DNA of 52,941 nt from Comamonas odontotermitis (lineage in GTDB: Bacteria > Pseudomonadota > Gammaproteobacteria > Burkholderiales > Burkholderiaceae_C): NCBI RefSeq assembly GCF_014207855.1, contig NZ_JACHKZ010000027.1, positions 1-52,941 on the forward strand, in the 5' to 3' direction. The notes beneath the pieces were generated by a model. It searched no databases. It was given only the letters and a program-made list of their open reading frames with translations, and was not told where the DNA came from. Positions 45,870 through 52,941 of the stretch are shown piece by piece; positions within the stretch are counted from its first letter, which is position 1; each line of letters opens with the position of its first letter. The translations under genes were made by a program, and so were the position numbers.

Positions 45870-46865
45870 ATGAAATTCCGCCCCGATAACTTCACCCTGA
45901 TGCTGGTGGCCGTCGTGCTGCTGGCCAGCTTTCTGCCTGCGACCGGCGATGTTGCGTCCGTCCTGGAGAAAGTGACCACCGCCGCCGTGGCGTTGCTGTT
46001 CTTTCTGCATGGCGCCAAGCTCTCGCGCAAGGCGGTGCTCGACGGCATCATGCACTGGCGCCTGCACCTGTTCATCGTGCTCAGCACCTTTGCCCTGTTT
46101 CCGCTGCTGGGCTGGCTGCTCAAGCCGGTGCTCACGCCGCTGGTATCGCCGCAAATTTACGTCGGCGTGATGTTCCTGTGCGTGCTGCCATCCACGGTGC
46201 AGTCGTCCATTGCCTTTGTGTCGATGGCGCGGGGCAATATTCCGGCCGCCATCTGCAGTGCCTCGGCTTCTACCTTGCTGGGTGTGTTCATCACGCCGCT
46301 GCTGGTGAGCATTTTCGTGACCGAGCATGGCGCCAGTGGCTCGTTTGTCGATGCCGTGGTCAAGATCCTGCTGCAGCTGATGCTGCCTTTTGCGCTGGGC
46401 CACCTGCTGCAGCGCTGGGTGGGGCCCTTCATCAAGGCCCATGGCAAGCTCACCAAGGTGGTCGACCAGGGCTCGATTCTGCTGGTGGTCTACACCGCGT
46501 TCAGCGCTGCCGTCGTGCAAGGCATCTGGCGGCAGGTATCGGTGGGCACGCTGGTGGGCCTGCTGGTGATCTGCGCCACCATCCTGGCCTTGGCGCTGTT
46601 CTTGACGACCTTCCTTTCGCGGCGCCTGGGCTTTGACAAGGAAGATGAAATTACCGCCGTTTTCTGCGGCAGCAAGAAAAGCCTGGTGAGCGGCGTGCCC
46701 ATGGCCAAGGTGCTGTTTGCCAGCAGCACGGTGGGCATGATGGTGCTGCCGTTGATGCTGTTCCACCAGATGCAGCTGATGGTGTGCGCCGTACTCGCGG
46801 CCAGGTATGCCAAGCGGGCGGAGCTGATCGAAGGCGAAGCCGTTGCAGCGTCAGCCGCCAAATAA
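45870..46865 (+). CDS. BASS-type bile acid:sodium symporter family protein
   Basis: A 331-residue membrane protein with about nine or ten hydrophobic segments. LPSTVQSSIAFVSMARGNIP (about 108-127) is the conserved crossover motif, and FCGSKKSLVSGVPMAKVLF (about 265) its second-half counterpart. These belong to the SBF-like (PF13593) branch, whose bacterial substrates are mostly unknown. The divergent LysR gene and the following Bug receptor gene suggest regulated uptake of an organic acid, which is an inference. Confidence 0.83.
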   Translation: MKFRPDNFTLMLVAVVLLASFLPATGDVASVLEKVTTAAVALLFFLHGAKLSRKAVLDGIMHWRLHLFIVLSTFALFPLLGWLLKPVLTPLVSPQIYVGVMFLCVLPSTVQSSIAFVSMARGNIPAAICSASASTLLGVFITPLLVSIFVTEHGASGSFVDAVVKILLQLMLPFALGHLLQRWVGPFIKAHGKLTKVVDQGSILLVVYTAFSAAVVQGIWRQVSVGTLVGLLVICATILALALFLTTFLSRRLGFDKEDEITAVFCGSKKSLVSGVPMAKVLFASSTVGMMVLPLMLFHQMQLMVCAVLAARYAKRAELIEGEAVAASAAK

Positions 46866-46925
46866 AGAGCACGGAAAGAACACGGACAAAGAACATCGAC
46901 GGAAAAAGCCCAAGGAGACACTGGC

Positions 46926-47900
46926 ATGACAAATCTTTTTACGCGCCGCGCGCTGCTGGCCGCCGCCATTGCCGTGCTGGGCGCTGGCGCGCAGGCTGCA
47001 GAGCCTGCATTTCCCTCCGGCCCCATGCGCATGGTGGTCGGCTTTGCAGCTGGTGGCGGCAACGACATCCTCGCGCGCGTGATCGCCAGAGAGCTGCAGC
47101 AGCGCCTGGGCCAGCCGGTGGTGGTGGAGAACAAGCCGGGCGCGGGTGGCCTCATTGCAGGCGATATCGTTGCCAAGGCGCCCGCCAATGGCCTGACGCT
47201 GCTGCTCGGCTCGATGGGCGCGCAAACGGTGGCCCCCAGCCTGATGGCCAAGCCGCCGTATGACCCGCGCACCGGTCTGGCTGCCGTCACGCTGGTGGCC
47301 GATTCGGGGAACGTACTGCTCATCCACAGCAAACTCCCTTACCAGAGTGCCAAGGACGTGATCGATGCCGCCCGCAAGCAGCCAGGCAAGCTCAGCTATG
47401 GCTCCAGCGGGCAGGGCTCCACACTGCACCTGGCGGGCGCCCTGTTTGCGCAGCAGGCCAAGGTGGACATGCTGCATGTGCCGTACAAAGGCAACTCGCA
47501 GGCCATCACCGATCTCTCGGGCGGCCAGGTCGATATGGCGTTTTCCGGCATTCCACCTGCCCTGGCATCGGTGCGCACCGGGCAGACGCGCATGCTGGCC
47601 GTGACCACCGCCAAGCGCCTCAAATCCTTGCCTGATGTGCCAACGGTGGCTGAGTCGGGCCTGTCCGGCTATGCGTTTTCGTCCTGGTATGGCGTGCTGA
47701 CCACCGGCGGCACACCGGCCCCCATCATCGAGCGGCTTGCAAAGGAAATCCATGCCATCGTGGCCAAGCCCGAGGTGCGCGAGGTGTTTGCCCAGCAGGG
47801 CGTGGAGCCCGAAACCAGCACCCCGGCCGAATTTCAGCGCATGATCGACGCCGAACTCACCCGCTGGGCCAAGGATGTGAAGACGCTGGGCATTCTGTAG
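46926..47900 (+). CDS. Tripartite tricarboxylate transporter substrate-binding protein (Bug family)
   Basis: A 324-residue periplasmic protein with a signal peptide ending AQAA (about 25). FPSGPMRMVVGFAAGGGNDI (about 30-49) and KPGAGGLIAGDIVA, then HVPYKGNSQAITDLSGGQVD (about 180-199) and FSGIPPALASVRTG are the Bug-family signature. Bug receptors are very numerous in Comamonadaceae and many act without adjacent membrane genes, as here: no TctA/TctB is nearby. It lies 60 bases after the symporter gene on the same strand. Confidence 0.9.
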   Translation: MTNLFTRRALLAAAIAVLGAGAQAAEPAFPSGPMRMVVGFAAGGGNDILARVIARELQQRLGQPVVVENKPGAGGLIAGDIVAKAPANGLTLLLGSMGAQTVAPSLMAKPPYDPRTGLAAVTLVADSGNVLLIHSKLPYQSAKDVIDAARKQPGKLSYGSSGQGSTLHLAGALFAQQAKVDMLHVPYKGNSQAITDLSGGQVDMAFSGIPPALASVRTGQTRMLAVTTAKRLKSLPDVPTVAESGLSGYAFSSWYGVLTTGGTPAPIIERLAKEIHAIVAKPEVREVFAQQGVEPETSTPAEFQRMIDAELTRWAKDVKTLGIL

Positions 47901-47907
47901 ACCACCG

Positions 47908-48393
47908 CTATTTGAGCGCTGGTGTGAACGTGATCTCGTATTTCTCCAGCGCAGGCCCCACATCCAGCCGCATCTGGCGGCGTTTGGTCGTCTTGGGGCC
48001 GCCCACCACGTTGGCGGTGATGCGGATGCCCTTGCCCTGGGCTGTGCAGCGCAGGTTCTGCAGCGTCAGGCCCGCCTTGTCGTCGTTGATTTCGGCAAAC
48101 CCCTGGGTATGGGCGGCCACGCCACGCCAGCTGCCTGCGCCTTCGGGCTGGTTCATCCACTGCACAAACAGCACCGACTGGCCGTTCTGCTCGCCCAGCA
48201 CCACACGGTAGGGCTGGGCAGATTTGTTGCTGCCGCTGTTGCGGTTGCCGCACAGCTGCACGCTCGTGACTGCGTCGGCCACGGCAAAGTTGTTGATCTT
48301 GGGTTCTGCCGCCAGCAAGGGCAGGCTGGCTGCCAGTGGTGACAGGCAGATCGCCGCGATGGCGGCGAGGCGGGGGAGGGTGCGGTAACGCAT
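47908..48393 (-). CDS. Hypothetical periplasmic protein
   Basis: A 161-residue protein. It has a signal peptide (residues 1-29, ending LLAAEP) and a mature part with two cysteines (VQLCGNRNSG and NLRCTAQGKG) and beta-strand character. No family is recognised. The start at 48393 gives the signal peptide; longer upstream extensions are not credible. It is convergent with the Bug gene by 7 bases. Confidence 0.65.
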   Translation of the reverse strand: MRYRTLPRLAAIAAICLSPLAASLPLLAAEPKINNFAVADAVTSVQLCGNRNSGSNKSAQPYRVVLGEQNGQSVLFVQWMNQPEGAGSWRGVAAHTQGFAEINDDKAGLTLQNLRCTAQGKGIRITANVVGGPKTTKRRQMRLDVGPALEKYEITFTPALK

Positions 48394-48602
48394 GAAGCAA
48401 TCAATCAGTAAGGTGGCCGGCAATCCATCGCAGGCCATCACGGCAATGGCAGCGGGTCCGAAGCCAGCGCCAAAGCGGCAATCATAGGCCTCGCCGGTAT
48501 CCATGCGAGCCGGATGCCGCCCGCAAGCCGCAAATTTGCGCAAAACATCGCAAGTGATTGCAAGCGGTAGAGGCAACCGAAGATTGGCCTGGGGGAAATA
48601 CG

Positions 48603-48647
48603 TGCAATGCCGCAATGCCTGCAATGTGTGCAATGTGTGCAATGTAT
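48603..48647. repeat. Short tandem repeat of TGCAATG units
   Basis: GTGCAATGCCGCAATGCC is followed by TGCAATGTG, TGCAATGTG and TGCAATGTATG. These are 8- to 9-base units with the core TGCAATG, between the periplasmic hypothetical gene and the DUF72 gene. It is a small simple-sequence tract with no evident function. Confidence 0.7.
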
Positions 48648-48650
48648 GCG

Positions 48651-49814
48651 TTATGCCGCCTGCTGGCTGGCAACCGCCTCTGCCAGCCGCACCATGCTCA
48701 GCGGCGCGCAGCCCTCGGCTTCGTTGCTGATCGTCACATAGGCTTGCTGGCCCTTGCTGCAGATGCCAGCAATGGTGCGGGCCAGAATCTCCAGGGTCGC
48801 ATCGTCGGGCTGCTGGATGCGGTCAAACGGCGCGAGCTTTTGCTCCGCCTCGGCATAGCCGTAGGGGCCGAAGACCGGGTTCACGTTCCAGCGGCACACC
48901 AGCGGGCCGGGCCACAGGGCGCGTAGCAGCGGCAGTTGCTCGGCAATCCGTGGCATCTTGGCGTGCAGGCCCAGGCAGTAGGTGGCGCCACTGTTGCGCA
49001 GAATCTGGGCAAAGTGCGGCGCGATGTCGGGGCGCAGCCAGTCGGGGTCGCGTACCTCGAAGGCGACAATGGGCCGCGCATTCTCAGGCAAACCGGCCAG
49101 TTGCGCTTGTACAGCAAGCGCAAGACGCTCCAGTTCTGAGAGCGTTTGCTGCAGGCGGATGAGGCGCCCCATCGGCAGGGGACTGAGCTGAAACAGCAGC
49201 ACGCCCAGCTTGCTGCCCAGGCCTTCGCACGCAGGGCGCACATAGGTATCCAGCGCCAGATCGGGGCTCAGGAACACCGGATTGGCTTCGCGGCCCCGGC
49301 CTTCCTCACCGCGCACCTGCGCATCGCACACCAGCGAAGGTGCCTTGACGACAAAGCGAAAATCCTCCGGCACCTGGGCGGCGTACACCGCGTATTCCGA
49401 TGCCGCCAACGGCCGGTAAAAGCTGCGGTCAATGCTGACGGTGCGCAGCAGTGGGTGCTGCGAATAGGCGGTCAGGCCCCGCTGCGCCAGAATGCGCTCG
49501 CTATAGGCCTTGGCCCACACCAGCCCCTGCCAGCCCGGGTACGACCACGACGAGCCGCCCAGCCGCAGCAGGGCAGGCAGGCGCTCTGCCAACCCGTCGC
49601 CCAGCAGGGGCTGGGCAGGGGCCACGGCCTGGGCGCGGCTGCGTGGCGTGGCCGGCGCAGTGGTCGCGGTTGCAGTAGCCTCCTCAATAGACTGGGCGGC
49701 TGGCGTGGCCATGCCAGACCCGGGCTGTGCGGGCGCGGGCAGGTGCGCGTCTCCGTGACCGGCAGCACCTGTGTCACCAAACAAGTCGAACGTGGAATCA
49801 GTTGCGCGAGACAT
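48651..49814 (-). CDS. DUF72-family protein
   Basis: A 387-residue protein. After a disordered alanine/proline-rich start (about 1-85), the TIM-barrel-like DUF72 domain begins RLGGSSWSYPGWQGLVWAKA. It includes RTVSIDRSFYRPLAASEYAV, EDFRFVVKAPSLVCD and FLSPDLALDTYV, and ends with YVTISNEAEGCAPLSM. The family is widespread and has no assigned function. The N-terminal extension is longer than usual, so a later start is possible, but none stands out. Confidence 0.82.
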   Translation of the reverse strand: MSRATDSTFDLFGDTGAAGHGDAHLPAPAQPGSGMATPAAQSIEEATATATTAPATPRSRAQAVAPAQPLLGDGLAERLPALLRLGGSSWSYPGWQGLVWAKAYSERILAQRGLTAYSQHPLLRTVSIDRSFYRPLAASEYAVYAAQVPEDFRFVVKAPSLVCDAQVRGEEGRGREANPVFLSPDLALDTYVRPACEGLGSKLGVLLFQLSPLPMGRLIRLQQTLSELERLALAVQAQLAGLPENARPIVAFEVRDPDWLRPDIAPHFAQILRNSGATYCLGLHAKMPRIAEQLPLLRALWPGPLVCRWNVNPVFGPYGYAEAEQKLAPFDRIQQPDDATLEILARTIAGICSKGQQAYVTISNEAEGCAPLSMVRLAEAVASQQAA

Positions 49815-50095
49815 GGCAGAGGGCAGATACGGACGAAACGGCAGCGCAGGGGGTGTGAAACATCCAAAAGTGGTCCCGCCGAGTGTAGAGCCTGCCGGGC
49901 AGACTGCAACGCTCCGCGTATTCGCATTGTTTTACGATTCTGCCCATATGAGGGCTTTGCGTATGTATAACAAGCGCTGAAAGCTATCAAAAATGCAGCA
50001 ATACGTGAGAACCCCTGTGCTTATTACCAGTAGGTGCTGCTGCCTATGGCACACTCGGCGTCTTTGCCAGAAATGCATTGGAGCGAGAGTCAAGC

Positions 50096-52483
<2,388 letters not shown>

Positions 52484-52847
52484 TCGAGGCAGGGGCTCTA
52501 CAGGAGATGCTGTCCTTCGGTTGGAGTAAAGCCCCATACTCAACGCTTGATACGTCGTTGCTTCGTCTGGGGGCACCTAGTCGGGGGCGCCCACAGCCTT
52601 GTCGTACTTTTATACTGCCTACGGCTTTGCCTGATGGCGCCCCGACGCCTCGCCTCAATCCCAAATCTACGAATTGCTGGGTTATGTTGGCGGCTCTCAA
52701 TAACCAGTATGCCAATCACTCAAAATCAATTGGGCTTGGCGAGAGGCTGTGGCAAGCAAGGCGGTAGCTTCATTTTCTCAACATCTGGTGTTATATCAAT
52801 AAAGACTACATCGGTAGTTGGAAGTACATCGCGTTTAGTCTTTGTAT
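52484..52847. other. No gene recognised between tex and the right-hand IS end
   Basis: The tex stop is followed by 364 bases of mixed composition, with lower GC near the IS. Open frames here (for example one running into the IS end) have no ribosome site or family resemblance. They may be remnants of a gene broken by the IS, but I cannot identify one. Confidence 0.5.
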
Positions 52848-52941
52848 GGGCTTTGTTGCATAAATCGGTTTGAGACTGAGTCTCCCCAAACCCCAGACGT
52901 AGTTATGCCACGGCCACCGTTTGGGGCGTGCCCAGCTCGGT
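52848..52941 (-). mobile_element. IS5-family (IS903-like) insertion sequence, right end, cut by window edge
   Basis: GGGCTTTGTTGCATAAATCG (52848-52867) is a terminal inverted repeat agreeing with the left-edge copy at 18 of 20 bases. Reading inwards, the minus-strand transposase stop follows. The orientation is the same as at the left edge (transposase on the minus strand): here the element's right end faces the window, and at the left edge its left end does. Confidence 0.8.
52903..52941 (-). CDS. IS5-family transposase, C-terminal fragment (partial)
   Basis: The last twelve residues, TELGTPQTVAVA, and a TAA stop resemble the C-terminus of IS903-group transposases, which often end in an L-G-x-P-x-S/T-V pattern. 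The rest of the gene is outside the window. It may be the same gene type as the N-terminal fragment at the left edge. Confidence 0.65.
   Translation of the reverse strand, partial: TELGTPQTVAVA

Noticed and set aside
48503..48926. Short frames through the TGCAATG repeats
   Set aside because: Low-complexity translation (repeated C-N-V-C-N) with no ribosome site; partly antisense to the DUF72 gene.
52547..52873. A 108-codon frame running into the right-hand IS
   Set aside because: It has no ribosome site or family resemblance, and its end is made by the IS terminal repeat.

Overview
The window is a GC-rich stretch of a betaproteobacterial chromosome. It most resembles the family Comamonadaceae (a Comamonas-like genome). 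This is an inference from gene content (a CytX-type transporter, a Bug/tripartite-tricarboxylate receptor protein, lptFG divergent from pepA) and from a degenerate intergenic motif (GCTATCAAA / AAATGAGAGC types) that recurs through the window. No rRNA, tRNA or CRISPR array was found. Both edges fall inside same-orientation copies of an IS5-family (IS903-like) insertion sequence, so the window is probably a contig broken at a repeated IS.

Host part, left (94-13786): a CytX-like NCS1 transporter; an RluA-type pseudouridine synthase; phosphatidylserine decarboxylase (psd); an HPP-CBS membrane protein; a phosphoethanolamine-transferase-like enzyme; the LPS exporter pair lptF-lptG, divergent from pepA-holC-hypothetical; and the methionine ABC transporter genes metN-metI, with an attenuator-like hairpin in front of metN.

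Prophage (about 13844-21276): a complete-looking filamentous phage (Inoviridae-type) genome of about 7.4 kb lies between metNI and metQ. Its order is a repressor-like gene and a small membrane-protein gene (minus strand), then a gene V-type ssDNA-binding protein, two small unknowns, an HUH rolling-circle initiator, three tiny overlapping genes missed by normal size cut-offs, the major coat protein with a strong terminator, a pIII-like adsorption protein carrying 32 tandem GGGTNT hexapeptides, a pVI-like protein, a Zot/pI ATPase without its own membrane segment followed by a coupled 40-residue membrane protein, an unknown minus-strand gene, a nested inverted-repeat region (probable origin/packaging signal), and a serine recombinase. 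No secretin (pIV) gene is present, so the phage would have to use a host secretin. This is the most interesting part of the window.

Host part, right (21277-52847): a DUF6817-like/TPR-like protein; metQ; a PP2C phosphatase; a DinG/YoaA helicase; bamD divergent from dnaE; clpS-clpA behind a sigma-32-like promoter; cardiolipin synthase; exonuclease I; an HD-domain protein; a SpmA-SpmB fusion; propionyl-CoA synthetase; an AEC transporter; pdxH coupled to a GNAT gene; a lipoprotein Cu/Zn superoxide dismutase; a LysR regulator divergent from a BASS-type symporter plus a Bug receptor; a periplasmic hypothetical; a DUF72 protein; and tex. These are mainly core functions (DNA replication and repair, envelope assembly, proteolysis). 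The accessory content is concentrated in the prophage and the IS ends.
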